From Comamonadaceae bacterium (lineage in GTDB: Bacteria > Pseudomonadota > Gammaproteobacteria > Burkholderiales > Rhodocyclaceae): 64,000 nucleotides of DNA. The notes under the pieces were generated by a model that did not search any database, was not told where the DNA came from, and saw nothing but the letters and a program-made list of their open reading frames with translations. A program made the translations under genes and the position numbers. Numbering within the stretch: position 1 is the stretch's first letter; each line of letters begins with the position of its first letter. Location of the stretch: positions 1 through 64,000 of the forward strand of contig JANLJE010000021.1 of assembly GCA_029255645.1 (NCBI GenBank). The letters are read 5' to 3'. This document shows positions 35,373-43,649 of the stretch, piece after piece.

Positions 35373-35975
35373 TCAGAATGCGGCGCTTCTCCTCCGGTAC
35401 CAGCCGGTCAGGGTCAGGCGGTCGCGGCGGGTGGGCAGCACGGCGTGGGGGAATTCGGCGGAGAGGAAGGAAACGAAGGTGCCCAGGCGGGGTAGCACCC
35501 TGGCCTGGCTGCCGTCGGGCAGGTCGATGCTGAGCAGGCCGCCGTCCTCGGCTTGCCAGTCCGGGTTCAGGTAGAGGATGGCGGTGAGGGTGCGGGCGTC
35601 GTCGTCCCGGTGCCGGTCCAGGTGCTTGCCATAGTGGGCGCCCGGGGGGTAGTAGGCGGCATGGACTTCCACATGGTCGAGGCCCAGCATCAACTCCCGG
35701 TTGATCTGCTGACGGTAGGCTTCCAGGGCGTCCAGGTAATGCTGCAGGGGAGCGGCAAGATCGTTTTCCAGCCAGCAGATCAGGTCGCTGCGGATGGTTT
35801 CCTGGCGTTGTTTTTCCTGGGCCCGGCCGATGCAGGCCGGACTAAAGCGATCTTGCTGTCTGAGTTCCTGGCAGGCCTGAGTCATGGCCAGCGCCTCGGA
35901 CGCTGGCCAGAACTGCTCGCCAATGAAATAGCCTTGCTGGTGAATCGCTTCTACCGCGCGGTCAAAGCAGGGCAT
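35373..35975 (-). CDS. 2-oxoglutarate/Fe(II)-dependent oxygenase (prolyl 4-hydroxylase-like)
   Basis: The 200-residue protein shows the facial triad of the P4Hc family: HLD in YGKHLDRHRDDD near residue 130 and a distal His in FPHAVLP. The 2-oxoglutarate Arg follows in RLTLTGWYRRR. The Tyr-rich AAYYPPGAHYGKH segment is typical. The substrate is unknown; related proteins modify protein prolines. ATG 35975 (MPCFDRAV) was preferred over a longer frame. Confidence 0.83.
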   Translation of the reverse strand: MPCFDRAVEAIHQQGYFIGEQFWPASEALAMTQACQELRQQDRFSPACIGRAQEKQRQETIRSDLICWLENDLAAPLQHYLDALEAYRQQINRELMLGLDHVEVHAAYYPPGAHYGKHLDRHRDDDARTLTAILYLNPDWQAEDGGLLSIDLPDGSQARVLPRLGTFVSFLSAEFPHAVLPTRRDRLTLTGWYRRRSAAF

Positions 35976-36047
35976 GGCGGATCTTTCGTGAAAAAACGAA
36001 AGTTTAGCAGCCCTGCCCCGCAATCCAGGCGGCAGTGCGGGCGCCGC

Positions 36048-36662
36048 TTATTTGCCCGACTTGGCGGGGCGGCCGGTTTTGATGATTTCGACACTGGCCA
36101 TGGTGGCGGCCAGGGCTGGGTCATCGAGCCGGGTCAGCAGGGCAATGCCGGCGCGCAACAGCTCGCTCTTCTTGGCGGCAACGCCCAACAGCATCAGGCG
36201 CTTCTTCAGCTCGCCCAGGGCGGCGTATTCATCCTCGGGCATGGTGAAACTGTCACGCAGCAGTTTGGCCTTTTTCGGCTTGTCCACCTTGAGCTTCTCG
36301 GCCTTGGGGGGCTTGGCGGCCTTGGCGGGTGCAGCCGCAGGGCCATCGGCCTGGACCGGGGCGGCTTGAGGGGCGGCTTGAGGGGCGGACTTGGGGGCGG
36401 TCTTGGGTTTGGCAGCTTGGGCGGCTCGAGCGGTAGCCTTGGCGGCGGCTGCAGGTTTCGGAGCGGCCTTTCTGGCGGCTGCGGGCTTGCTGGCCGTAGC
36501 GGGCTGGGCCGGAGTTTGGGTTGGAGTCTGGGCCGGAGTTTGGGTTGGAGTCTGGGCCGGAGCGAAGGCGGTGGCCAGGGGTTCCGGCGCCGGGGCAGGG
36601 GCTGCAGCTGCAAGAGGGGCTGCGGCGGGAGCTGCAGCAGAGCTGGGGGTTTGAGTGGACAT
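36048..36662 (-). CDS. Ala/Pro/Lys-rich hypothetical protein with conserved C-terminal helix domain
   Basis: The first 130 of 204 residues are low-complexity: Ala-Pro runs, a duplicated AQTPTQTP unit encoded by a 24-bp DNA repeat, then Lys-Ala-Pro stretches like bacterial histone H1 tails. The last 70 residues (from DSFTMPEDEYAALGELKKRL) look like a folded helical domain, perhaps a DNA-binding ribbon-helix type (SELLRAGIALL), though this is a guess. The basic tail plus such a domain suggests a nucleoid-associated protein. The start at MSTQTPSS follows GGAGG. Confidence 0.6.
   Translation of the reverse strand: MSTQTPSSAAAPAAAPLAAAAPAPAPEPLATAFAPAQTPTQTPAQTPTQTPAQPATASKPAAARKAAPKPAAAAKATARAAQAAKPKTAPKSAPQAAPQAAPVQADGPAAAPAKAAKPPKAEKLKVDKPKKAKLLRDSFTMPEDEYAALGELKKRLMLLGVAAKKSELLRAGIALLTRLDDPALAATMASVEIIKTGRPAKSGK
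36505..36562. repeat. 24-bp direct duplication in the Ala/Pro-rich gene
   Basis: Two adjacent copies of a unit beginning GGAGTTTGGGTTGGAGTCTG encode the doubled AQTPTQTP segment. It is an in-frame duplication. Confidence 0.8.
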
Positions 36663-36714
36663 CGCGTCCTCCGTAACTGTTGAACGGCACATACCGTATA
36701 AAGAGTATATACGG

Positions 36715-36930
36715 TTATTGCTGTTTTTGCAGCGGCGCGGTGTCGTTCTTGTGCAACGCTTCGGGGACGTGTTCTGCGGCTTGCTCCGGGGCGGGGGAAG
36801 CCGGCTTGGGGCGTTGTGGAGGCAGCCCCTGAATCCATCTGCTTTCGCAGCTTGGGCAAATGATTTCACCGGCCCGGATGCGCTCGGGGCGCAAGGGGCG
36901 AAGGCAGGTAGCACAGAGATGCTGACTCAT
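36715..36930 (-). CDS. Small zinc-ribbon protein
   Basis: The 71-residue protein has two CxxC pairs (CATC near residue 6 and CPSC near 25), spaced as a zinc ribbon, then a Pro/Glu tail. Its ATG overlaps the stop of siaD (ATGA), so it is translationally coupled to the c-di-GMP operon. Function is unknown; a regulatory or partner role in the Sia pathway is only suggested by the coupling. Confidence 0.65.
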   Translation of the reverse strand: MSQHLCATCLRPLRPERIRAGEIICPSCESRWIQGLPPQRPKPASPAPEQAAEHVPEALHKNDTAPLQKQQ

Positions 36931-37649
36931 TCCGCAACCTCGACGCGATTGCGGCCCTTGTGCTTGGCTCGGTAGAGCGCCTGATCTGCCAGCCGGTAGA
37001 CCGTGGCAAAGTCGTCGCCGGGATGGCACATCACCAGGCCAAAGCTGAGCGTGATGCGCAAGGAGACTTGGGGGCACTCAAACCAGTTTTCCGCCACGCG
37101 GCGGCGCAGGCGTTCGGCAAAATCCCGGCAGGCCGGTAGCGCGGGCTGGCGCAGCAGGATGATGAATTCTTCGCCCCCGAAGCGGCCCAGCCGGTCGTCT
37201 GGTTCCAGGGTGTCCTGGACCAGGTCGACCAGGTCCTGGAGCAGCTTGTCGCCACTGGGGTGGCCATGCTGGTCATTGACCTGTTTGAAAAAGTCGATGT
37301 CGAACATGAGGAGGCCAAACGTCTCGCTGCTCAGTGCCGCCTCGATCATGCGCGTCGTGGCCCCCTTGTTGTAGGCGCCGGTGAGAGGGTCGTGTTCGGC
37401 CTGATAGGCCAGGCAACTGGTGAGTTGTTCGAGTTTGCGGTTGAGGCGGTTCAGTTCCCGCTCGCGGCGATCGGAAAAACGGATCAGCTGCTGGGTTTCG
37501 CGCAGCAGTTTTTTGTAGGCATCGAGCAATTCGGTACATGGGGCTTCCACTTCCGGGGGCAGGGCCTGCCGCTCAAGAAGTCCGGCAATACGTGCGAGCA
37601 GGCTTTCTTCCGCCTCGAAGAGCTTGAAGCCGTCGGCTTCCGGCGTCAT
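36927..37649 (-). CDS. siaD: SiaD-type diguanylate cyclase
   Basis: The 240-residue protein has an N-terminal coiled coil (about 45-80) and a GGDEF domain with the active signature GGEEF near residue 163. The metal-binding FDIDFFKQVND lies upstream. The usual RxxD inhibitory site reads EPDD, so product inhibition may be absent. In Pseudomonas aeruginosa SiaD makes c-di-GMP when bound by unphosphorylated SiaC. The gene overlaps siaC by 4 bp and keeps the siaA-siaB-siaC-siaD order. Confidence 0.9.
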   Translation of the reverse strand: MTPEADGFKLFEAEESLLARIAGLLERQALPPEVEAPCTELLDAYKKLLRETQQLIRFSDRRERELNRLNRKLEQLTSCLAYQAEHDPLTGAYNKGATTRMIEAALSSETFGLLMFDIDFFKQVNDQHGHPSGDKLLQDLVDLVQDTLEPDDRLGRFGGEEFIILLRQPALPACRDFAERLRRRVAENWFECPQVSLRITLSFGLVMCHPGDDFATVYRLADQALYRAKHKGRNRVEVAE

Positions 37650-38026
37650 TTTTCCACCGGGTTGTAGATCAGGTTGGTGAAGTCATCGGCCAGGTCGGCG
37701 CCGAATTCCCGGACGGTCTCGTCCTCCGCGTCGTAGTGCCAGTTCAATTGCACCTTGTTTACAAGAGCTGCCGCATCGAGCATTTCAAACAGGGAGAGCA
37801 GGATTTTGGTGCTGCTGCTGTTGAAGTAGATCAGGTCGATATCGACCGTGATGTCGGCGTCCCGGGTGTTGTCCAGATAGCTGCGCAGGGCGGCGAGGAT
37901 GGGGCCATAGAACTGGGCGGCGTTTTCCGGGTAGCTTTCCCCCTTGAGACTCAGGTGGTGGCAGGAGAACTTGAAGTCCACTTCGGGTTTGTCGTGTTCG
38001 GGCGCGAGATAGAAATCGGCGATCAT
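37646..38026 (-). CDS. siaC: SiaC-family regulatory phosphoprotein (DUF1987)
   Basis: The 126-residue protein carries the family segment LKGESYPENAAQFYGPIL near residue 28 and LIYFNSSSTKIL near 66-75, the strand holding the phosphorylatable Ser/Thr. In the known system SiaB phosphorylates and SiaA dephosphorylates SiaC, and dephosphorylated SiaC activates SiaD. It lies between siaB and siaD and is coupled to siaD. Confidence 0.92.
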   Translation of the reverse strand: MIADFYLAPEHDKPEVDFKFSCHHLSLKGESYPENAAQFYGPILAALRSYLDNTRDADITVDIDLIYFNSSSTKILLSLFEMLDAAALVNKVQLNWHYDAEDETVREFGADLADDFTNLIYNPVEK

Positions 38027-38034
38027 GCTGGGCC

Positions 38035-38586
38035 TCAGATGATGGCTTTCAAGAAGAAGTGCTGGATGCCAGGGTTCCGGGCGTCTTCATGAAAATTGAA
38101 TTCAATGGGTTGGCTGGCATCCCGGGCCACGGTGAGAAAACCCAGGCCGGCGCCCTTGCTGCCGGCTTCGGGGTCTTCCCGCAGGCGGCGCTTGTATTCC
38201 TGCTTGATCTCATCGAGCGACAGGGCCTGGATGTGTTCGAGCTTGTCGCGCAGCCGGCTGACATGGGCTTGAGCCATGCTGTTGCCACAGACGATGAAGA
38301 AGTTGTCGCCGGTATGGCCGATGGCGATGGTGCCGATGTGCAGGCCTGCTTTGTCAGTCTCGATGGCCGGGTTCTCGGCGTAGTTGAGAATGTTCTGCAT
38401 CATCTCGATGAAGGTCGAGAAGATACGTCGGGCGGCGGGACCTTTGATGTCTTCGGCTTCGAGTTTGGTGCGCAGCGCGTCGCCAATCGAGCCGATGATG
38501 TTCTGGGACAGGTAGCCGGTGTAATAGAAGACGATGCCGTTTTCATTGACCTTGCGGCGGAAGCGGTCAAATTCATCCAGATTCAT
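38035..38586 (-). CDS. siaB: SiaB-family protein kinase (DUF6272)
   Basis: The 183-residue protein shows a GHKL-type N box in EMMQNILNYAEN near residue 60 and a glycine-rich GSKGAGLGFLTVARD lid near 152. This is the SiaB kinase pattern; it would phosphorylate SiaC and switch the cyclase off. The start at MNLDEFDRFR overlaps the siaA stop by 4 bp. Confidence 0.9.
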   Translation of the reverse strand: MNLDEFDRFRRKVNENGIVFYYTGYLSQNIIGSIGDALRTKLEAEDIKGPAARRIFSTFIEMMQNILNYAENPAIETDKAGLHIGTIAIGHTGDNFFIVCGNSMAQAHVSRLRDKLEHIQALSLDEIKQEYKRRLREDPEAGSKGAGLGFLTVARDASQPIEFNFHEDARNPGIQHFFLKAII

Positions 38587-40067
38587 GCGCAATCTCCAGG
38601 AGGATGGTGACGGAAGGCAAATAGGCAAAGGTCATCGCGCCGCGCTTCCTTGCCTTGCCAGGACTTGAATTCAGCCATGATTTCAGCCTGTTGCTCGTGC
38701 ATGGGGAGATCCCGGTTGTCGAGAATCAGTTGTTTCAGGCGTTTCTTGCCGAAGGCCATGCGCCGGGCCTCACCCACCTGGTCGATGAGGCCGTCGGTGC
38801 AGATGTAGATCATGCTGCCGGCCTGCAGCGGGATGGTCTGGTTGTGCCAGCGGTAGTCCATCGGGGTGTGGACGTAGCCGACGCCCATGCGTTCGCCATT
38901 GAACTGAATGACGCTTTGCCCATCCGGCTGCAGCAGGAAGAGCGGCGTCCGGGCGCCGGCGTAGGTGAGTTGCTGGTGATGGCAGTCGACCCAGCAGAAG
39001 GCGGTATCCATGCCGTCGTCGGAGTCATGTTCGGAGGGTTCCGCTGTGCTCGTTTCATGCTGGCCCAGGGCAGTCTTGACCGCCTGGTTCATACGGCTCA
39101 GCAGGGCGGCGGGGTCGTGCCGGTTGGCGTGGGTGAGCAGATTGTTCAGGTAGGAGGCCATGATCAGCGTCATGAAAGCCCCCGGTACGCCGTGCCCGGT
39201 ACAGTCGATGACGGCAAAGAAATAGCCGTCCTCGAAACGGCGGAAGTACAGATAGTCGCCTCCGACTACATCGCGGGGCTCCCAGACCATGGCGTAGTCG
39301 GTCAGGGTGGTCGCCATGTCGGCCTGCGAGGAGCGCAGGTAGGATTGCTGGATGACCCGGGCGTAGTTGATGCTGTCCATGATCAGTTCGTTTTTGGCGG
39401 CCAGGTCGGCGGTTCGTTCCGAGACCAGACGCTCCAGGTTGTTGCGGGTAAAGCGCACCGCTTCCGTCATGGCGTTGAAGGAGCGCGCCAATTGACCGAT
39501 TTCATCGTCCCGGTCGATTTCGAGCTGCACTTCCAGGTCGCCGCCGGCGACCCGTTCCGTAGCAAAGATCAGCTTGCGGATCGGGAAGGCCACATACATC
39601 AACCAGAGCATGTAGATGACGATAATCAGCGCCGTGGCGGACACCGTCAGGTTGAGCGCCAGTTGCTGGTAGAGCACCCAGAGCCGATGGTCGATGGCGT
39701 TGTCGAGCAGGCGGGTGAATTGATCCAGGGTGTCGTAGACCTGGCCTATCGGTCCTGGCGCGATGGGTTCGCCGCTATCCAGGGTCGTATCCCGGGGGCC
39801 GACACCGTAGGCGTTCAGCTCGGCGGGATGGGAGTAAGTCATGGCGCCAAAAAAGGCGGTCGGGCTGGAATCAAACAGCATGCCCAGCAGCTTCATCTGG
39901 GTGAAGGTATCGACGCTACCGGCGATGCGGTCCATTTGTTCCAGCCGGGGCTGCAATTCATCGCCCAGTTGCAGAATCGCGTTGACCAGACCACCCGTTC
40001 TTGTCGCAGTTGACCAGGCAATCGCATTCGACCTGACCAGGCTGCTTTCGCCTCTTTTCTTTTTCAC
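38583..40067 (-). CDS. siaA: SiaA-type PP2C phosphatase, 5'-truncated by the island
   Basis: The 494-codon frame holds the second half of a periplasmic four-helix sensor, one membrane segment (about 136-160), HAMP (about 160-213) and a SpoIIE/PP2C phosphatase (about 255-490) with RDVVGGDY and DCTGHGVPGAF. SiaA dephosphorylates SiaC. The first membrane segment and first half of the sensor are missing. The first 29 codons, from a GTG without ribosome site, come from IS21-type end sequence. The missing part is at 50835-51650, 10.8 kb upstream on the same strand. The full protein would be about 730 residues. Whether the remnant is expressed is unknown. Confidence 0.85.
   Translation of the reverse strand: MKKKRGESSLVRSNAIAWSTATRTGGLVNAILQLGDELQPRLEQMDRIAGSVDTFTQMKLLGMLFDSSPTAFFGAMTYSHPAELNAYGVGPRDTTLDSGEPIAPGPIGQVYDTLDQFTRLLDNAIDHRLWVLYQQLALNLTVSATALIIVIYMLWLMYVAFPIRKLIFATERVAGGDLEVQLEIDRDDEIGQLARSFNAMTEAVRFTRNNLERLVSERTADLAAKNELIMDSINYARVIQQSYLRSSQADMATTLTDYAMVWEPRDVVGGDYLYFRRFEDGYFFAVIDCTGHGVPGAFMTLIMASYLNNLLTHANRHDPAALLSRMNQAVKTALGQHETSTAEPSEHDSDDGMDTAFCWVDCHHQQLTYAGARTPLFLLQPDGQSVIQFNGERMGVGYVHTPMDYRWHNQTIPLQAGSMIYICTDGLIDQVGEARRMAFGKKRLKQLILDNRDLPMHEQQAEIMAEFKSWQGKEARRDDLCLFAFRHHPPGDCA
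39981..40044. repeat. IS21-type terminal repeat array, left island border
   Basis: TTGACCAG occurs at 39982 and 40010 and CTGACCAG at 40033. The stretch is an inverted match to the right end at 50765-50839 (shared GATTGCCTGGTCA when read on opposite strands). No transposase gene adjoins it, so it is probably the end of a deleted second copy. Confidence 0.65.
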
Positions 40068-40210
40068 GATATATCTATCGTGATTTGTCCCGATCTCTCC
40101 GTGGTCTCGGATCGGCGAAGCCGAACGAGCCAGGCAGCAAGCGGAGCGCGGTAGTGGCGGAAAACGATGGCATCTACAGTTGCCGCGCTCATCGGTCCAA
40201 ACGACACATG

Positions 40211-41443
40211 CTACTCTGACCGTAAAGCCTCAATCGGCGACATCTCCGAAGCCTTGAATGCGGGATAAATTCCGAAGAACAAGCCCGTCGCCAAGGACAT
40301 CCCTAGACCAAGCAAGATGGACAGGTAGGACAATGAATAGTCCCACCCCGACAACACGGCGAACAGGATTGAAATGATCAACCCTAGAACGATCCCAATC
40401 ACGCCACCACTCACTGATAACAAGGTCGACTCACAAACGATCATCGTCATGATGCTCATGCGATCCGCACCAATTGCCAAGCGTAGGCCGATTTCCTTTT
40501 TCCGCTCGGAGATGCCGGCCAGCATGGCATTCATGACCCCGATTCCGCCAACCAGGAGTGAGATACAGGCAACCCCCACCAACATCCAGGTGAACAACTG
40601 ACCTTGTTTCTTCATGCCTTCTATCAGTTGCAAGGCACCTTGGACCTGGGCTGCTTTGCCTCTTTCCCGGAAATGGTTCGAGACATCCGCTAGCACCTGG
40701 ATGGGGTCACGGCCTTCCGCAACGCGAATGAGAATGTTAGAGATGTTCCCAGTTGCCGTGCTCATTCTGCGATTTGCCTTGATGGGAACGATGAGTGCAT
40801 TGTCGATATCAAAAGGCAGCAGTGGATTTCTTGGCGTGCTCTGTAAGATGCCGACAACTGTATATAGATAGTTGTCCATCCGAATCTTGTCGCCGATATT
40901 TAGCCTTTTCCCATCACCTGCTAATGCGTTAGCCATAGCGCTACCTACAACGACAACCGTGTCATAGCCATCAAGATCGCTCACGAAACGCCCGCGTTCA
41001 AGTTGCAATCGTGCCACGGTCAAAAGATCCTCGGTGGCCCCGATGGAGATACCATCCAACGACCTCCCGCTCCAGCCAGCCTTGACGGAATAGCTTGATA
41101 TCGGAGTAGCAACGGAAACAGAAGAAATTTCCTGTTTGAGGTCTGATGCATCCTGACGCTCAATGGGATTGGCTTTGCGCTCGACTCCAATCCCGAAACC
41201 GTCCTGTACGATGATCAGGTCGGTACCCATTGTTTTGAATTGTCTGGCCGCCTCATCTGAGGTGTTTTCCCCGATATTGAGCAACGCAATGACCGAGGCT
41301 GATCCGATGATGATGCCTAACAAAGACAAGAGTGTGCGCTGTCGTACGCTCCGCATGTTATCGAGTGCTTCATGCAGCAAGGCTTGCAACAGGCTGGGGG
41401 AACGCAGAAAAAACTGGAAATTGAGCAGGTTCAGTTTGGGCAC
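40211..41443 (-). CDS. MacB-like ABC transporter permease
   Basis: The 410-residue protein has an N-terminal membrane segment (LLSLLGIIIGSASVIALLNIG near residue 38), a large periplasmic domain, and three C-terminal membrane segments with LVGGIGVMNAMLAGISERKKEIGLR-type coupling sequence. This is the MacB fold, which exports substrates from the periplasm through TolC by mechanotransmission. The ATPase is on a separate gene overlapping it by 13 bp. Four genes in a row form the export system. Confidence 0.88.
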   Translation of the reverse strand: MPKLNLLNFQFFLRSPSLLQALLHEALDNMRSVRQRTLLSLLGIIIGSASVIALLNIGENTSDEAARQFKTMGTDLIIVQDGFGIGVERKANPIERQDASDLKQEISSVSVATPISSYSVKAGWSGRSLDGISIGATEDLLTVARLQLERGRFVSDLDGYDTVVVVGSAMANALAGDGKRLNIGDKIRMDNYLYTVVGILQSTPRNPLLPFDIDNALIVPIKANRRMSTATGNISNILIRVAEGRDPIQVLADVSNHFRERGKAAQVQGALQLIEGMKKQGQLFTWMLVGVACISLLVGGIGVMNAMLAGISERKKEIGLRLAIGADRMSIMTMIVCESTLLSVSGGVIGIVLGLIISILFAVLSGWDYSLSYLSILLGLGMSLATGLFFGIYPAFKASEMSPIEALRSE

Positions 41444-42138
41444 TGCGCCTCCCTCTGCACAATTGCATGCTGTTGTCCCACCAGGATTTCACGGTGACAT
41501 CGCGCACTGATTGCAGGGTCATGGGTCACTATTACGATAGAGACACCCGCTTCCCGGTTCAACTCTCCCAGTAAATCCAGTATGTCTTTCGCTGATTTCG
41601 GATCGAGGTTACCGGTCGGCTCGTCAGCCAGCACCAGCCTAGGTTGTCCGATCAGGGCCCGAGCGATTGCGACCCGCTGTTTTTGTCCCCCAGATAGCGC
41701 ATCGGGCAAATGATCAGCCCGCTCACCCAGACCAACCCGTTCGAGCAGGGGGTAGGCTATCCGTCGCCGTTCCACCTTTCCGATACCGCGATAAAGGAGT
41801 GGTAGGCCCACGTTGTCCAAGGCGGAAAGACGGGGCAGAAGATTGAATGACTGGAATACAAAACCAAAGTGACGATTCCTGATCTCTGCCTGCCTCCGCT
41901 CATCGATGTCATGTACAGTATTGCCTTGATAAATAACGGACCCGCTATCAGGCATGTCCAGCAGGCCCATGATGTTCAGGAGGGTGCTTTTTCCCGAACC
42001 CGAGGCACCAACGATTGAGCATATTTCACCATCGGCAATGGTGAAAGAAATCTCACGAAGAACCGGGATGTCATGTCCATTCTGCCGGTATGTCTTGCTG
42101 ACCCGATCCAGTTTTAGCATCGCATGCCCACACGTCAT
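41431..42138 (-). CDS. ABC transporter ATP-binding protein (LolD/MacB class)
   Basis: The 235-residue protein has Walker A GASGSGKST near residue 42, the signature LSGGQKQRVAIARAL near 142, Walker B LVLADEPTG, and the H-loop VTHD. It would power the MacB-like permease. ATG 42138 overlaps the adaptor stop (ATGA); a second in-frame ATG six codons in (42120) is also possible. Confidence 0.93.
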   Translation of the reverse strand: MTCGHAMLKLDRVSKTYRQNGHDIPVLREISFTIADGEICSIVGASGSGKSTLLNIMGLLDMPDSGSVIYQGNTVHDIDERRQAEIRNRHFGFVFQSFNLLPRLSALDNVGLPLLYRGIGKVERRRIAYPLLERVGLGERADHLPDALSGGQKQRVAIARALIGQPRLVLADEPTGNLDPKSAKDILDLLGELNREAGVSIVIVTHDPAISARCHREILVGQQHAIVQREAQCPN

Positions 42139-43649
42139 CGAGTCGAATTGCTATTGACCGACGAAACGGCCGTGATCTCTTTGCGGCTTTTCTCGATACT
42201 GACATTGCAGGACATCCCGACACGCAGGCGGCGACGTTGCTGCTCATTAAGTCCGGGGATTTCGATCTTGATATCGAAAACCGCACTCCGCGAAGCGCCA
42301 CCATTTTGTGCTGCCTGAGCTGAAATCTCGACGAGTCGACCATCGATAGGAGGCATATCCTGGGAGTCAATCGATACCGCCACCTTCATGCCCGGGGTCA
42401 GGTCGACAATATCTGCTTCGTCGACCTTGGCAGACACCCTGAGTCTGGCTGTCGATGCAATATTGAATAGCAATTGACCTTTAGCGATTCGGCTACCGGT
42501 CTCCAACGTCGCTGGCGCTTGGCCGGATGTCGCCGGAGCCTTGGCGATGATTCCTGCGCGGGGTGCGTTTATTTTTTCGAGTGCCAGGCTGCTCGACAGA
42601 TCGTTATATTTGGCCTGTGCCTGCTCGTATTCGATGCGGACAATCTCACGGTTGCCTTTGCTGGCTTTTTCACGCGTTGCTTTCAGATCATCCGTGGCTG
42701 CCGCGAGTTGGGACTTGTAGCCGTTGAGTTGTTCGACCAAGCCATCGTGCTCGCCACGGGGAATGATCCCCTTCTTGAGTAAAGTTTCCGCTTCCTGAAC
42801 CTTGCGCTCGGTTTGTTCAACTTGCTGTTGCGCCAGTGCAGCAGTGCGCTGCGCGCGTGCGACCTCGGTGCCTTTTTCCCAGTTCTCCAGTTCCAGCAAG
42901 GTTTTTGCGGCCTTGAGCATGGCTATCTTTGCCTCCTGGATACGACCCAGCAGTTCCGTGGTGTCAAGCGTCAGCAGCAGTTGGCCTTGACTGACTTCGG
43001 TATCAAAGGAAAATCCTTTTTCCTTGATCACAGCGTCGAATGGCGCCGTGACACTCATCGTATCGCCTGCCTCGATTGTTCCTACAACTGACAACGCTGA
43101 ATCTAAAGCCTTGGGAGTATTAATGCCCCCGTTTAACATGACAGGAGCTAACGTCCCCGATTCTGCCGGTGGTGATGTCTGATCCACGCGAGCACTCAGG
43201 GGCAATACATACACTGCAATTGCTATTGCCAGGACGCTGCCAGTGGCAAAGATGGTTTTCTTGCTCAGCTGTGTTTTCGCTAACCACGCGGGGGGAAATG
43301 CCGACAGCCAGGGACGGGAATGCGCCCTGCTGAGCGTAACAAGCCAGGCTGCATGACCACTGGCATCTTGCAATGCATCACAACGGGCTGAAAGCTGATT
43401 CGTTGGATCAATCGACCTTCGATCAGCCCTTTCGGTTGGCGTGTGGCGGAATTTCTCGATCAAATCCTTCAGCACGGCTTCGGGTACTTGATCGTCCAGT
43501 ACGTCAATGATGGATTGGCCGACGGCCTGGTTTTGGGAAATGGATAGCAGTGTCTCCGCTTGGGCGTTAAGACGCTCAATGATGCCAAGGTTACTGACCA
43601 GGACAATACCTGCAGGAGAACAAGCCGACACGGTATGATCAATATTCAT
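42135..43649 (-). CDS. Periplasmic adaptor (HlyD/MacA type) with N-terminal cytoplasmic PAS domain
   Basis: The 504-residue protein starts with a PAS-like domain (about 8-105: SPAGIVLVSNLGIIERLNAQ, then VGQSIIDVLDD). One membrane segment follows (about 132-150), then a membrane-fusion protein: barrel-sandwich half-motif VTAPFDAVIKEKGF, a long alpha hairpin (about 235-345) and INAPRAGIIAKA. Adaptors of tripartite exporters normally have only a short cytoplasmic tail, so a PAS sensor here is unusual. It may let a cytoplasmic signal gate export. It overlaps the TolC gene by 11 bp and the ATPase gene by 4 bp. Confidence 0.85.
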   Translation of the reverse strand: MNIDHTVSACSPAGIVLVSNLGIIERLNAQAETLLSISQNQAVGQSIIDVLDDQVPEAVLKDLIEKFRHTPTERADRRSIDPTNQLSARCDALQDASGHAAWLVTLSRAHSRPWLSAFPPAWLAKTQLSKKTIFATGSVLAIAIAVYVLPLSARVDQTSPPAESGTLAPVMLNGGINTPKALDSALSVVGTIEAGDTMSVTAPFDAVIKEKGFSFDTEVSQGQLLLTLDTTELLGRIQEAKIAMLKAAKTLLELENWEKGTEVARAQRTAALAQQQVEQTERKVQEAETLLKKGIIPRGEHDGLVEQLNGYKSQLAAATDDLKATREKASKGNREIVRIEYEQAQAKYNDLSSSLALEKINAPRAGIIAKAPATSGQAPATLETGSRIAKGQLLFNIASTARLRVSAKVDEADIVDLTPGMKVAVSIDSQDMPPIDGRLVEISAQAAQNGGASRSAVFDIKIEIPGLNEQQRRRLRVGMSCNVSIEKSRKEITAVSSVNSNSTR

